From Brevibacillus choshinensis (GTDB lineage: Bacteria; Bacillota; Bacilli; Brevibacillales; Brevibacillaceae): a DNA stretch of 64,000 bases. The notes beneath the pieces are model-generated. The model saw only the letters and a program-made list of their open reading frames with translations. It had not been told where the DNA came from and searched no databases. Numbering within the stretch: the stretch's first letter is position 1; every line of letters starts with the position of its first letter. Location: the NCBI RefSeq assembly GCF_016811915.1, contig NZ_CP069127.1, positions 2,827,001-2,891,000 on the forward strand, written 5' to 3'. The translations under genes were made by a program, and so were the position numbers. Shown piece by piece: positions 24,712-33,761 of this stretch.

Positions 24712-26124
24712 TCACAGTTTGATTCCCAGACTCCGCTTTTTGCGCACCAATGTCGAGATGTTCACTCCCAGCCTGTCAGCGCATTCTTGCATCGTGCCTG
24801 TTTCCTGCAAGAGCCGTTGAATGTACTCCCGCTCAAAGCGATCGACTGCTTCCTTCAATGGCAAGGACTGATCCATTTTGGCCAGCTGCAAAGGGAGAGA
24901 AGATTGCTGAGACTTGCGAATGGAGGCGGGGAGCTGGTCGATCGTGATTTTTCCGTTTTCACACATGTGGTACGAGCGCTCGACGACGTTTTTCAGCTCG
25001 CGGGTATTTCCGGGCCATTCGTATTCCATCAAAGCTTCCAATGCCTCAGGCTCGACCCGCATTTCCTGCTGGTACTTTTTCTCCAGCATTTTTAAAAAGT
25101 AAAAAATCAGGGCAGGTATGTCCTCGCGGCGATCTCTCAAAGGCGGTACCGAGATGGAAAGGACATTGAGACGGTAGTAGAGATCCTGCCGGAATTGCTT
25201 GCGTTCGACCATCTCTTCGAGGTCGCTGTTGGTGGCGGCGATGATTCGCATGTTGACCTGGCGAGCCGTTTTCCCTCCCAGCCGACGGATCTTGCCGTCC
25301 TGCAGGACATTGAGCAGCTTGAACTGAAGCGGAAAGGGCAGATCACCCACTTCGTCGAGGAAGATGGTTCCGCTGTGCGCGAGCTCCAAGAGTCCTTCCT
25401 TTGACTGACTAGCCCCAGTAAATGCTCCCTTTTCATACCCGAACAGCTCAGATTCGAGGAGGTGATCGGGGATAGCGCCACAGTTGATCTTGATGAAATC
25501 TCCCGTTCTTCCGCTTTTGGCATGAATGTAGCTGGCGAGCACGTCCTTGCCCACACCCGATTCTCCCAGCAGGAGGATCGGTGAGTCATTTCGGGCAAAT
25601 CGCTGCGCCAAAGAGACGATCCGGTGCATCACGTTGCTTCGATAGATCAGCTGTCCTTCGAAACCCATCTCGTTTTGGATCTGCTCCAACGCCTGCTGAA
25701 AGGCAGAATTGATCTGGCGCGTCTCCTCCAGCTCTTGCTGCAGCTGATTCAGCTCCGTAATATCGCGGACGTTTCCTACGACAAACAGGAGCTCCTGATT
25801 CTCATCGAGCAAGGGAGTAGCTGTATTGATCGCTTTTCGGCCGTTTGCGTAGTCGATCACCACGCTGTGGATTTGCTTGGTCTGGATGGCACGTGCTGCG
25901 GAGGAATCCGGGACCATATGCATTTCTTTTTGCTCGATAAAGCTGTAACGGTTCAATACCTCGGCCGGAACGCCTGTAATATGCAGGTATGCTTCATTAT
26001 AGAGAAGGACATGGCCATTTTTGTCACAGATGGCAAGCCCGTCGTGGGAAGTATGGAAAATCGTCGTGATCAATTTGACGAGCTCGTCATTGTCGCTGGC
26101 TTGAAAGAATTGGGTTTGGTACAT
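24712..26124 (-). CDS. sigma-54-dependent activator with PAS domain
   Basis: A 470-residue bacterial enhancer-binding protein. A PAS domain at about residues 15-125 ('DGLAICDKNGHVLLYNEAYL', 'VVGNVRDITELNQLQQELEE') senses the signal. The AAA+ core follows, with Walker A GESGVGKD (187-194), the sigma-54 contact loop GAFTGA (233-238) and Walker B TIFLDEVGD. A Fis-type helix-turn-helix ('MQECADRLGVNISTLVRKKR') ends the protein. The ATG has GGGGG upstream. It is divergent from a 2-oxoacid dehydrogenase operon whose promoter is of the -24/-12 type, so it is almost certainly that operon's activator, comparable in role to AcoR or BkdR. Confidence 0.95.
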   Translation of the reverse strand: MYQTQFFQASDNDELVKLITTIFHTSHDGLAICDKNGHVLLYNEAYLHITGVPAEVLNRYSFIEQKEMHMVPDSSAARAIQTKQIHSVVIDYANGRKAINTATPLLDENQELLFVVGNVRDITELNQLQQELEETRQINSAFQQALEQIQNEMGFEGQLIYRSNVMHRIVSLAQRFARNDSPILLLGESGVGKDVLASYIHAKSGRTGDFIKINCGAIPDHLLESELFGYEKGAFTGASQSKEGLLELAHSGTIFLDEVGDLPFPLQFKLLNVLQDGKIRRLGGKTARQVNMRIIAATNSDLEEMVERKQFRQDLYYRLNVLSISVPPLRDRREDIPALIFYFLKMLEKKYQQEMRVEPEALEALMEYEWPGNTRELKNVVERSYHMCENGKITIDQLPASIRKSQQSSLPLQLAKMDQSLPLKEAVDRFEREYIQRLLQETGTMQECADRLGVNISTLVRKKRSLGIKL

Positions 26125-26187
26125 AAAAGCCCCCTTGAACCGCTTGTGTAATCGAAATAATCAGAATTGAGCATCGTAGCGCAAAAA

Positions 26188-26231
26188 TGCATATGCAAAA
26201 TTGATCATTCGCCTATCTCAACAGGATCAAT
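26188..26231. promoter_or_regulatory. candidate activator-binding sites
   Basis: A perfect palindrome TGCATATGCA (26188-26197) and a 7-bp inverted repeat ATTGATC/GATCAAT (26200-26206 and 26225-26231) lie between the activator gene and its target promoter. They are short and close to the promoter, so assignment to the activator is tentative. Confidence 0.4.
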
Positions 26232-26246
26232 CTGGCGAAAATTCGC

Positions 26247-26263
26247 TTGGCATGCTACTTGCT
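26247..26263 (+). promoter_or_regulatory. sigma-54 (-24/-12) promoter
   Basis: TTGGCATG, 4 bp, TTGCT. The GG (26249-26250) and GC (26261-26262) doublets are 12 bp apart as required, and the match to TTGGCACG-N4-TTGCT has one substitution. Transcription should start near 26274, 33 nt before the E1 alpha start codon. Confidence 0.88.
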
Positions 26264-26306
26264 GTAGTATTTTGCTGGAATGAATCGGAAAGAGAGGGAT
26301 GTATCA

Positions 26307-27374
26307 ATGTCTCCATTATATCAGGTATTGACTCCAGAGGGGCAACTGGTGCAAGACATCGCGGGGCTGCCGGACGAAGCCACCATGATCAAGATGCTGG
26401 AAAATATGCTTCTGGTCCGTTTGTTTGACCGTAAATCGATCAACCTGCAGCGCCAGGGACGCATGGGCACCTATGCCCCATTTGAAGGGCAGGAAGCATC
26501 GCAGGTAGGCAGTGCTATGGCGCTCGCACCAGGTGACTGGCTGTTCCCGACGTATCGGGATCACGCCGCAGCGATTGTCCACGGCCAATCCATGATGAGG
26601 GTGTTCCTGTACTGGATGGGACACATGGAAGGTAGCATCAGTCCTAAAAATTTGAATATCATGCCTCCGTGCGTGCCGATCGCGACCCAAATGGTGCATG
26701 CCGTAGGGACTGCATGGGCGAGCAAGCTCCAAAACGAAAAGCATGTGAGCCTCGCGTACTTTGGGGACGGTGCGACCTCTGAAGGCGACTTCCATGAAGC
26801 CCTGAATTTTGCAGGTGTATTTAAGACTCCGACCGTCTTTTTCTGCCAAAACAATGGGTTCGCCATCAGTGTCCCATTTGAGCAGCAATCTGCTTCCAAG
26901 ACAATCGCTCAGCGCGCAGCCGCCTATGATATTCCAGGCGTGCGAATCGATGGAAACGATATCTTCGCCGTTTGGCTCACGATGAAAAATGCAATCGAGC
27001 GTGCACATGCAGGTGAAGGACCAACGCTGATCGAGGCGATGACGTACCGATACGGCGCCCATACCACAGCGGATGATCCGAAAAAATACAGGGATCAGGA
27101 TAGACTGTCGGAAGAATGGCGACAAGAGCGAGACCCCATCCAACGACTTCGCGTGTATTTGGAAAAGCAAGGCCTCTGGAACGAAGAAAAAGAAAGCGAT
27201 TTCATTGCGGGAGCAGGCGTGAAAATTGATGCGGCTCTGGCTGAGGCAGAGAGCTATCCGAAATCACGTCCGGAAGATATGTTCAAGCACGTCTACGCAG
27301 AGCCTACCTGGATGGCTTCGGAACAGGAAAAAGAGCTCGTGAAGCCAGCCAAGCAGGAGGGTATCCCGGCATGA
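26307..27374 (+). CDS. 2-oxoacid dehydrogenase E1 component, alpha subunit (PDH/BCDH type)
   Basis: A 355-residue TPP-dependent subunit. The TPP motif is 'FGDGATSEGDFHEALNFAGV' ending at 'FFCQNNGFAIS', and 'YRYGAHTTADDPKKYR' is the phosphorylation-loop region of pyruvate and branched-chain E1 alpha. It decarboxylates the 2-oxoacid and passes the acyl group to E2. The ATG at 26307 follows AGAGAGGGA. It is the first gene of a compact operon E1 alpha-E1 beta-E2-E3. Sigma-54 control suggests catabolism (acetoin, branched-chain or similar oxoacid) rather than housekeeping pyruvate dehydrogenase. Confidence 0.93.
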   Translation: MSPLYQVLTPEGQLVQDIAGLPDEATMIKMLENMLLVRLFDRKSINLQRQGRMGTYAPFEGQEASQVGSAMALAPGDWLFPTYRDHAAAIVHGQSMMRVFLYWMGHMEGSISPKNLNIMPPCVPIATQMVHAVGTAWASKLQNEKHVSLAYFGDGATSEGDFHEALNFAGVFKTPTVFFCQNNGFAISVPFEQQSASKTIAQRAAAYDIPGVRIDGNDIFAVWLTMKNAIERAHAGEGPTLIEAMTYRYGAHTTADDPKKYRDQDRLSEEWRQERDPIQRLRVYLEKQGLWNEEKESDFIAGAGVKIDAALAEAESYPKSRPEDMFKHVYAEPTWMASEQEKELVKPAKQEGIPA

Positions 27375-28354
27375 AGCGAAAACTGACCATGATTCAAGCC
27401 ATTACAGAAGCCATGGATCAAAAAATGGCGGAAGATTCACGCGTCATGCTCATGGGTGAGGACGTGGGAGTGAATGGCGGCGTGTTCCGTGCTACGGAGA
27501 ACCTGCTTCAGAAATATGGCGCGAACCGTGTCGTGGATACGCCGCTGGCTGAGGCAGGCATCATCGGGGCTGCCATCGGGCTAGCCATGAACGGGCTATT
27601 GCCGGTTGTGGAAATTCAGTTCCTGGCTTTTATTTATCCAGGCTTCGAACAGATTGTGTCCCACGCTGCGCGGATGCGTTATCGGACACGGGGCCAATAC
27701 CATGTGCCGATGGTCATTCGCACGCCATACGGTGCCGGCATTCGGGGGCCTGAGCTTCACTCGGAGAGCGTAGAGTCGTTTTTTGCTCACGTTCCTGGAT
27801 TGAAAGTAGTCGCGCCAAGCAATCCCTACGACGCAAAAGGGCTCCTGATCGCTGCGATGGAAGATCCAGACCCGGTCATTTTTCTGGAGCCTACGAAGCT
27901 GTACCGGGCATTTAAGGAAGAGGTTCCGGAAGAGATGTATCGTGTACCGATCGGCAAGGCAAAGGTTGTACGGGAAGGAACGGATCTCTCTATCTTTGCC
28001 TGGGGGGCCATGCTCCGTGTAGCAGATGAGGCAGCCAAACAGATCGAGCGTGAGCAAGGCGTCAGCTGTGAGGTAGTGGACCTGCGCACGATTTACCCAT
28101 TGGATCGGGATGCCATCGTTCAATCCGTGAAAAAGACAGGTCGTGCGATTGTGGTTCATGAGGCGCACAAGACAGCGGGCATGGGTGCAGAGATTATCTC
28201 GATCATCAATGATGAAGCCTTGATATACCTGAAGGCACCTGTGAAACGGATTACGGGATTTGATGTCCCTGTTCCACAGTTCAGCATTGAAGATGACTAC
28301 CTGCCAACACCAGGCCGTGTGATGAGCGGAATTATGGAAACGGTTACGTACTAG
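27371..28354 (+). CDS. 2-oxoacid dehydrogenase E1 component, beta subunit
   Basis: A 327-residue partner of the preceding subunit; start and stop overlap (ATGA). Typical blocks are 'VMLMGEDVGVNGGVFRATENL', 'DTPLAEAGIIGAAIGLAMNG' (with the Glu that activates TPP) and 'IVVHEAHKTAGMGAEIISII'. Forms the alpha2-beta2 E1 heterotetramer. Confidence 0.95.
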   Translation: MKRKLTMIQAITEAMDQKMAEDSRVMLMGEDVGVNGGVFRATENLLQKYGANRVVDTPLAEAGIIGAAIGLAMNGLLPVVEIQFLAFIYPGFEQIVSHAARMRYRTRGQYHVPMVIRTPYGAGIRGPELHSESVESFFAHVPGLKVVAPSNPYDAKGLLIAAMEDPDPVIFLEPTKLYRAFKEEVPEEMYRVPIGKAKVVREGTDLSIFAWGAMLRVADEAAKQIEREQGVSCEVVDLRTIYPLDRDAIVQSVKKTGRAIVVHEAHKTAGMGAEIISIINDEALIYLKAPVKRITGFDVPVPQFSIEDDYLPTPGRVMSGIMETVTY

Positions 28355-28370
28355 AGAAGGAGCGAGCGCC

Positions 28371-29618
28371 ATGGTGGAGTTTAAGCTTCCCGACGTGGGT
28401 GAAGGCATGCACGAAGGGGAAATCATCAAAATACTGGTAAAGACAGGAGAGGCAGTCGAGCAAGATCAACCCGTGATGGAAGTGCAGACAGATAAAGTAA
28501 ACGCAGAGCTCTCCGCTCCAGTGAAGGGCGTCATCAAGGAAATTCGCATAGCGGAGGGCGAAACTGTCGAGGTGGGCACGACGCTGCTGGTCATCGAGCC
28601 GACAGCAGGATCGGCCAAGTCAGAAACGGCAGCGACTGTGGAAAAGGCATCTCCTCGACCTGTGAGTTCCCAGCCTTTTCGCACACTAGCGACTCCGTAC
28701 GTACGCCAATTGGCTCGAGAAATGAAGATTGATATCGAAAAGGTCAGCGGGACAGGAGCAGCCGGGCGTGTAACCGAGGAAGATCTGCGCCAATACGCAT
28801 CCTCAGCTTCGGCCAAACCTGTTAAAAGATCGATCGCGCCAGCATCAAACAACGAAGCGGCCCCAGCTCCAAGCGAAAAGACATCGATCGGAATGCAGCC
28901 TTCTGCAAGCACGCAGCAAATCGAGCGGATCCCGATGAAAGGCATCCGAAAAAAAATCGCGGAGCACATGACCAAGTCGGTTACCGTGATTCCACATGTG
29001 ACATCCGTGGACGAGATGGAAATGGATCAGCTCCGTGCCCTGCGAGAACAAATGCTGCCTTTTGCCCAAAAGCGGAATATCAAGCTGACATTCCTTCCTT
29101 TCTTCATCAAGGCTTTGGTGATCGCATTGAAAGAATTCCCGGTGCTGAATGCTTCCATCGACGATGCCACGAACGAAATTTTGATGAAGCGCTTTTACCA
29201 TATCGGAGTTGCCACGGATACGGCAGATGGCCTGATTGTACCGGTCATCAAGGACGCAGATGGCAAATCCATCTTTCAGATCGCCGAGGAGATTTCCCGG
29301 CTGGCGGAGCTCGCACGGGTTGGCAAGCTGACACGGGAGCAGATTACGGGCGGGACCTTTACCGTCAGCAATGTAGGGCCGATCGGAGGTCTGCAGGCGA
29401 CGCCGATCATCAACCACCCTGAGGTCGCTATCATCGCCTTGCACAAAATGGAGAAGCGCTGGGTCGTTCGCGAGGATGAAGGAGTCATTCGCTGGATGAT
29501 GAACGTCTCGCTTTCCTTTGATCACCGCCTGATTGATGGTGTGACAGCGGTAAGGTTTACAAATCGAATCAAGGAATTGCTGGAAAATCCTACTCTATTG
29601 TTTGCGGAGATGGTATAG
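28371..29618 (+). CDS. 2-oxoacid dehydrogenase E2 component (dihydrolipoyl acyltransferase)
   Basis: A 415-residue E2 with one N-terminal lipoyl domain (lipoyl lysine at about 42 in 'VQTDKVNAEL'), a peripheral-subunit-binding domain at about 100-145 ('ATPYVRQLAREMKIDIEKVS', 'GAAGRVTEEDLRQY'), Ala/Pro/Ser-rich linkers, and a catalytic domain ending in 'SFDHRLIDG' with the active-site His and Asp. It forms the core of the complex. Confidence 0.95.
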   Translation: MVEFKLPDVGEGMHEGEIIKILVKTGEAVEQDQPVMEVQTDKVNAELSAPVKGVIKEIRIAEGETVEVGTTLLVIEPTAGSAKSETAATVEKASPRPVSSQPFRTLATPYVRQLAREMKIDIEKVSGTGAAGRVTEEDLRQYASSASAKPVKRSIAPASNNEAAPAPSEKTSIGMQPSASTQQIERIPMKGIRKKIAEHMTKSVTVIPHVTSVDEMEMDQLRALREQMLPFAQKRNIKLTFLPFFIKALVIALKEFPVLNASIDDATNEILMKRFYHIGVATDTADGLIVPVIKDADGKSIFQIAEEISRLAELARVGKLTREQITGGTFTVSNVGPIGGLQATPIINHPEVAIIALHKMEKRWVVREDEGVIRWMMNVSLSFDHRLIDGVTAVRFTNRIKELLENPTLLFAEMV

Positions 29619-31061
29619 ATGGTAGTCGGAGAAGTGGCGGTAGAAACAGACGTAGTTGTGATCGGAGGAGGCCCAGGCGGATACGCAGCCGCTATTCGTC
29701 TGGGGCAATTGGGCAAGTCCGTTGTCTTGATCGAAAAGGGAGAGCTCGGCGGAGTCTGTCTGAATCGCGGCTGCATCCCGTCAAAAGCACTCATTCATGC
29801 TGCGGGTGAGTACCACAAGCTCGCGGGTCTGTCGAAGCTGGGGATCGAACTGCCAGCAGGGGATGCCTCGTTTCACATGCCGAAGTGGCAGAGCTGGAAG
29901 GAGTCAGTGGTTTCCCAGCTGAGTCAGGGTGTCGATCAATTATGCCAAGCCAATGGTGTGACGTTGGTGAAAGGCGTGGCGACGTTCTTGTCCAGTGATC
30001 GGATTGGGGTAGAGACAGGCGGAGATTTTGAGACGTACAAGTTCCGCCATGCCATCATCGCCACAGGATCTCGTCCCTATATCCCTCCTTTTTTAGAACC
30101 AGATCATGAGTATTTGCTCGACTCCACCGATGCATTGAAGCTGCAGGTGATACCCCATACGCTCGCGATTGTAGGCGGGGGCTACATCGGGATGGAACTC
30201 GGAATGGCCTTTGCCAAGCTGGGGTCCAAAGTGACGGTCATCGAAGCGGCTGACCGGATTTTGCCGCAGACGGCTTCGCATCTCACGGCGGAGGTGTTGA
30301 AGCAGGCGAGAAAGCTGGGGATGACCGTGAAATCAGGAACCCTCGTGGAGTCGGCAAACGTGAGCGGCGGCCAAGTCGAGCTCGAAATCCGATCCCCTCA
30401 GAATGGGCATGAACGACTATGCACGGACAAAGCTCTCATCACGATAGGCCGTGTTCCCCATACGGCGGATCTTGGGCTCGCGCAAGCCAATGTCAGTGTC
30501 AGCGAACGGGGGTACATCCCTGTCGATAACACGTGCCGCACCAGCCATCCGCATATTTTCGCGATCGGTGATGTGACGCCAGGTCCGGCTTTGGCGCATC
30601 GAGCCTCCAAGCAGGGGATCGTCGCAGCCGAGGTGATCGCAGGACTTCCCAGCAGTGTCGACTCCCCGTATGTTCCCTATGTCATTTTCACCGAGCCGCA
30701 AATCGCTGGAGTCGGCATGACAAAGGAAGAGGCGCAGCAGCAAGGCTACCAGGTGAAGGTGGCATCTTTTCCCTATCGGGCGAATGGTAAGGCGCTGGCT
30801 ATCGATGCAAAGGAAGGCTTCGCTGAGGTGATTGTGGATGAAAAAAGCCATCTGCTGCTAGGCATGCATGTCGTGGGGGGGGACGCCTCCAATCTGATTG
30901 CGGAAGGCACGCTCGCCTTGGAAATGGCAGCACGTGTCGAGGATGTGGTACTTACGATGCATCCCCATCCGACGCTGAGCGAGGTATGGGTAGAGGCGGC
31001 TGAAGCTGCACTCGGTCACGCCATCCATATCGTCAACAAGCCAAAAGTGGCAACTTCATAG
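29619..31061 (+). CDS. dihydrolipoyl dehydrogenase (E3)
   Basis: A 480-residue flavoprotein that reoxidises dihydrolipoyl-E2 with NAD. It shows the FAD motif GGGPGG (16-21), redox cysteines at about 47 and 52 in 'GGVCLNRGCIPSKAL', the NAD motif GGGYIGMELG, and the C-terminal 'HPHPTLSEVWVEAA' with the catalytic His-Glu pair. The start codon immediately follows the E2 stop, with GGAG about 10 nt upstream inside E2. Last gene of the operon. Confidence 0.95.
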   Translation: MVVGEVAVETDVVVIGGGPGGYAAAIRLGQLGKSVVLIEKGELGGVCLNRGCIPSKALIHAAGEYHKLAGLSKLGIELPAGDASFHMPKWQSWKESVVSQLSQGVDQLCQANGVTLVKGVATFLSSDRIGVETGGDFETYKFRHAIIATGSRPYIPPFLEPDHEYLLDSTDALKLQVIPHTLAIVGGGYIGMELGMAFAKLGSKVTVIEAADRILPQTASHLTAEVLKQARKLGMTVKSGTLVESANVSGGQVELEIRSPQNGHERLCTDKALITIGRVPHTADLGLAQANVSVSERGYIPVDNTCRTSHPHIFAIGDVTPGPALAHRASKQGIVAAEVIAGLPSSVDSPYVPYVIFTEPQIAGVGMTKEEAQQQGYQVKVASFPYRANGKALAIDAKEGFAEVIVDEKSHLLLGMHVVGGDASNLIAEGTLALEMAARVEDVVLTMHPHPTLSEVWVEAAEAALGHAIHIVNKPKVATS

Positions 31062-31077
31062 AGACCCTCATCCCTTA

Positions 31078-31116
31078 AGAGTCTGCCTGCATCTGCTGCG
31101 CAGCTCTTTTTCTTTT
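31078..31116 (+). terminator. probable terminator after the E3 gene
   Basis: AGAG(T)CTGC pairs with GCAG-CTCT (one bulge) around a long loop, followed by TTTTTCTTTT. Confidence 0.55.
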
Positions 31117-31186
31117 GGGCGTTTAGAGGTATCATCAGCTATAAGAATCTCGAGAAACGGAATCTGTCGTAAGAGGGAGGGAGAAA

Positions 31187-32569
31187 ATGCAAGAGGAGGC
31201 TAGCAGGGAACGAAAATGGCTATTGCAAGAGGTGGAAGGGCTTCTGTCGTTCATCACCTACCCCATTTTGGTGGTCGATCGCTTTGGGCGAGTCATCCAC
31301 GTGAATCCGGCTGCCGAGCATATTTGGCGGCGGTCACAGGTCGTTTTGCTCAATCAAACCCTGCAAGATTTAGTAGAGTCAGCCAAATTGCTAGAATGGG
31401 TGGGAAAAGGGAAACCGCTCCGTGACTTTCCTGTGGAAATGACAGACGGATCGGGAAAAAAATCCCCCTATCTTTGTCGTTTGCACCCTTTGTTCATCAA
31501 CCGGAAAGCAGAAGGCGCCATTCTTCAGTTCACAGAGCAAATACTCGAAACCGAATTCGAAAAAAACAGAAAATACGTGACGCGTTATACGCTTGAAGAT
31601 GTTCGTGGACATAGTCCCGGTATCATGGCGTTAAAAGAGCAAGCGAGAAAAATCGCAAAAAGTGATTCCACTGTCCTGATTCGGGGAGAGAGTGGCACCG
31701 GTAAGGAGGTACTCGCTCAGTCGATTCACCAAGCTAGCTCGAGAAGCGGAGGGCCCTTCGTCGCCATCAACTGTGCGGCAATTCCCGAGGCTCTACTGGA
31801 GAGCGAGCTGTTTGGATACGATGACGGAGCTTTTACAGGGGCGAAAAAGGGCGGGAAGCCGGGACGCTTTGAGCTTGCGTTGAACGGGACCTTATTCCTG
31901 GATGAAATCGGGGACATGCCTCCCTATCTCCAGGCGAAACTGCTGCGCGTCCTGCAAGAGAAGCGAATAGAGAGAGTCGGCGGTTCGGAGAGCATTCCAG
32001 TCGATACTCGTCTGATTGCGGCGACGCACAAAGACTTGGAAGCCATGATCGTCAGTGGACAGTTCCGAGAAGACTTATTTTATCGTTTGCACGTAATTCC
32101 GCTTTACGTTCCTCCCCTGCGCGAGCGTGGCGAGGACTTGTACGATCTGATTCAGTATTATATGAAATCATTTGGCGATCGACTGGGGAAAGAACCCAAG
32201 CGCTTTACGACACAGGCGATGAAATGCCTTCTGGAGTATCATTGGCCGGGGAATATCCGAGAGCTGGAGAACACACTGGAGTATATCGTAAATCTGGAGA
32301 TTGGCGATCTCGTGACGATCAATAGCTTGCCTTCCTCCATTCGCACGAGTCAGAGCAACGGGGAGGTTCAGCGTGCTGCTGCAGCTTCTGCGCCAGCGTA
32401 TCCGGAGCTCTCGATCGAACAAACGGAGGAGCAGCTGATCCTGCAAGCGGTACAGCGTTTTGGGAGGAGCACCGAAGGCAAGAGAAAAGCTGCGGAGTAT
32501 CTGGGAATCAGCGTCGCGACTCTGTATCGGCGGCTGAGCAAGATCAACCGCAAGCATCCCTTGTCGTAA
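31187..32569 (+). CDS. sigma-54-dependent activator with PAS-like sensor
   Basis: A 460-residue enhancer-binding protein. A PAS-like region at about 20-120 ('[20 protein letters not shown]') precedes the AAA+ core with Walker A GESGTGKE (167-174), GAFTGA (214-219) and Walker [10 protein letters not shown]. The C-terminal HTH is '[20 protein letters not shown]'. The PAS sequence differs from that of the activator at 24712-26124, so it answers another signal. It lies 52 bp upstream of a DUF917/HyuA-like pair. The nearest matching -24/-12 promoter is at 36233, before the intact permease-DUF917-HyuA-racemase genes, the likely target. Confidence 0.93.
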   Translation: MQEEASRERKWLLQEVEGLLSFITYPILVVDRFGRVIHVNPAAEHIWRRSQVVLLNQTLQDLVESAKLLEWVGKGKPLRDFPVEMTDGSGKKSPYLCRLHPLFINRKAEGAILQFTEQILETEFEKNRKYVTRYTLEDVRGHSPGIMALKEQARKIAKSDSTVLIRGESGTGKEVLAQSIHQASSRSGGPFVAINCAAIPEALLESELFGYDDGAFTGAKKGGKPGRFELALNGTLFLDEIGDMPPYLQAKLLRVLQEKRIERVGGSESIPVDTRLIAATHKDLEAMIVSGQFREDLFYRLHVIPLYVPPLRERGEDLYDLIQYYMKSFGDRLGKEPKRFTTQAMKCLLEYHWPGNIRELENTLEYIVNLEIGDLVTINSLPSSIRTSQSNGEVQRAAAASAPAYPELSIEQTEEQLILQAVQRFGRSTEGKRKAAEYLGISVATLYRRLSKINRKHPLS

Positions 32570-32621
32570 TGAGAATCTCAGCAAGCAACGATGACCACCA
32601 TACATGCAAAGGAGGCTCTCG

Positions 32622-33761
32622 ATGGGGCGTTTACTTGATGAAAAAGATGTGGATTCGCTTGCCTGCGGTTGTACTTTTCTCGGCTCAGGCGGTGGAGGCG
32701 ATCCGGCGATCATGGCGATCATGGCGAAGCAAGCCATTCGGGAAATGGGTCCCGTTCGTTTGCTCTCACCCTTTGAGCTTCGGGAGGAGGAGTGGGCTGT
32801 AACCATGTCCTTGATGGGCTCGCAAGCCATTCACTACGAGAAAATCATGTCAGGTAAGGAATTGATGACAGCACTCGGCATCCTTGAAGACGAAATACGA
32901 ATCTCGGCTCAAGCAATCACGCCGCTGGAGATAGGGGGAATCAATGCCATTACACCTCTAGTGGCAGCCTCGTTATCAGGTTTGCCGCTAGTCGATTGTG
33001 ATGCGATGGGTCGAGCTTTTCCGGAGTTTCAAATGACGACCTTCCATGCCTTTGGCTCACAAGCAAGTCCGTTCGTAATGTGCGCCGACAACGGACAATG
33101 CGAGCTTCTCCTGCATGACTCCAATTTTGAAATTGAGAAAGAGGCTCGGCTCACGATGACGAAAATGGGAGGTTCCGTTGCAGCTGCCTCTTTTCCCATG
33201 CGGGCGAGTCTCTTGCAAGAGGTGGCCATCCCTCATACCCTGCTGGCGTGCAAAAGGGTAGGTGAAGCAGTACTCGCAGCCGGATCGGATATTCATCGGG
33301 TTTTTGCCAACCTGTCGCAGGTGCTGCACAACTCCATTTACGGGAAGCCTCACAAATTGATCGAGGGGAAAGTCGTCGATGTGCAGCGTCACTTGCAGGA
33401 GGGATTTTTGCAAGGGGAATTGCTCGTGGAAGGCAGCGGCTATCATCATAGCGAGCACCTTGAGGTCAGGTTTTTGAGTGAATACCTGTTGGCAAAGCAG
33501 GGCGAACGGTTATTGGCTACGGTGCCGGATATCTTGTGTGTGCTCGATGCGGACAACGGACTTCCTGTCATGATTGAAGAGCTGGAGATGCACATGAAGG
33601 TGTGGGTGATTGCAATCCCCAGTCCCCTGTTGCTCCGTCATCCCAAGATGCTGGATGTCGTGGGACCTTGGAACTTCGGGGTGGCTGATGCCTTTGTGCC
33701 AGTCGAGCAGCTACTTGCAGAAGAAGGGAATGGCGGACATCATGTATCGACTCGGAATTGA
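32622..33761 (+). CDS. DUF917 family protein (paralogue 1)
   Basis: A 379-residue DUF917 protein. The family hallmarks are present: a glycine-rich loop near the start ('CTFLGSGGGGDP'), 'LEIGGINAITPLVAAS' and 'VDCDAMGRAFPEFQMTTF'. Compared with the second copy (37696-38793), the segment after 'EEEWAVTMSLMGSQAIHYEK' lacks the 'ASGGMGAP' glycine cluster. DUF917 genes occur beside hydantoinase/oxoprolinase A genes and are thought to work with them, but no reaction is established to my knowledge. AAAGGAGG precedes the ATG. It overlaps the following gene by 20 bp. Confidence 0.87.
   Translation: MGRLLDEKDVDSLACGCTFLGSGGGGDPAIMAIMAKQAIREMGPVRLLSPFELREEEWAVTMSLMGSQAIHYEKIMSGKELMTALGILEDEIRISAQAITPLEIGGINAITPLVAASLSGLPLVDCDAMGRAFPEFQMTTFHAFGSQASPFVMCADNGQCELLLHDSNFEIEKEARLTMTKMGGSVAAASFPMRASLLQEVAIPHTLLACKRVGEAVLAAGSDIHRVFANLSQVLHNSIYGKPHKLIEGKVVDVQRHLQEGFLQGELLVEGSGYHHSEHLEVRFLSEYLLAKQGERLLATVPDILCVLDADNGLPVMIEELEMHMKVWVIAIPSPLLLRHPKMLDVVGPWNFGVADAFVPVEQLLAEEGNGGHHVSTRN

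Noticed and set aside
26316-27170. 284-codon minus-strand frame opposite the first E1 alpha gene
   Set aside because: Shadow frame; the plus-strand TPP motif is unambiguous.
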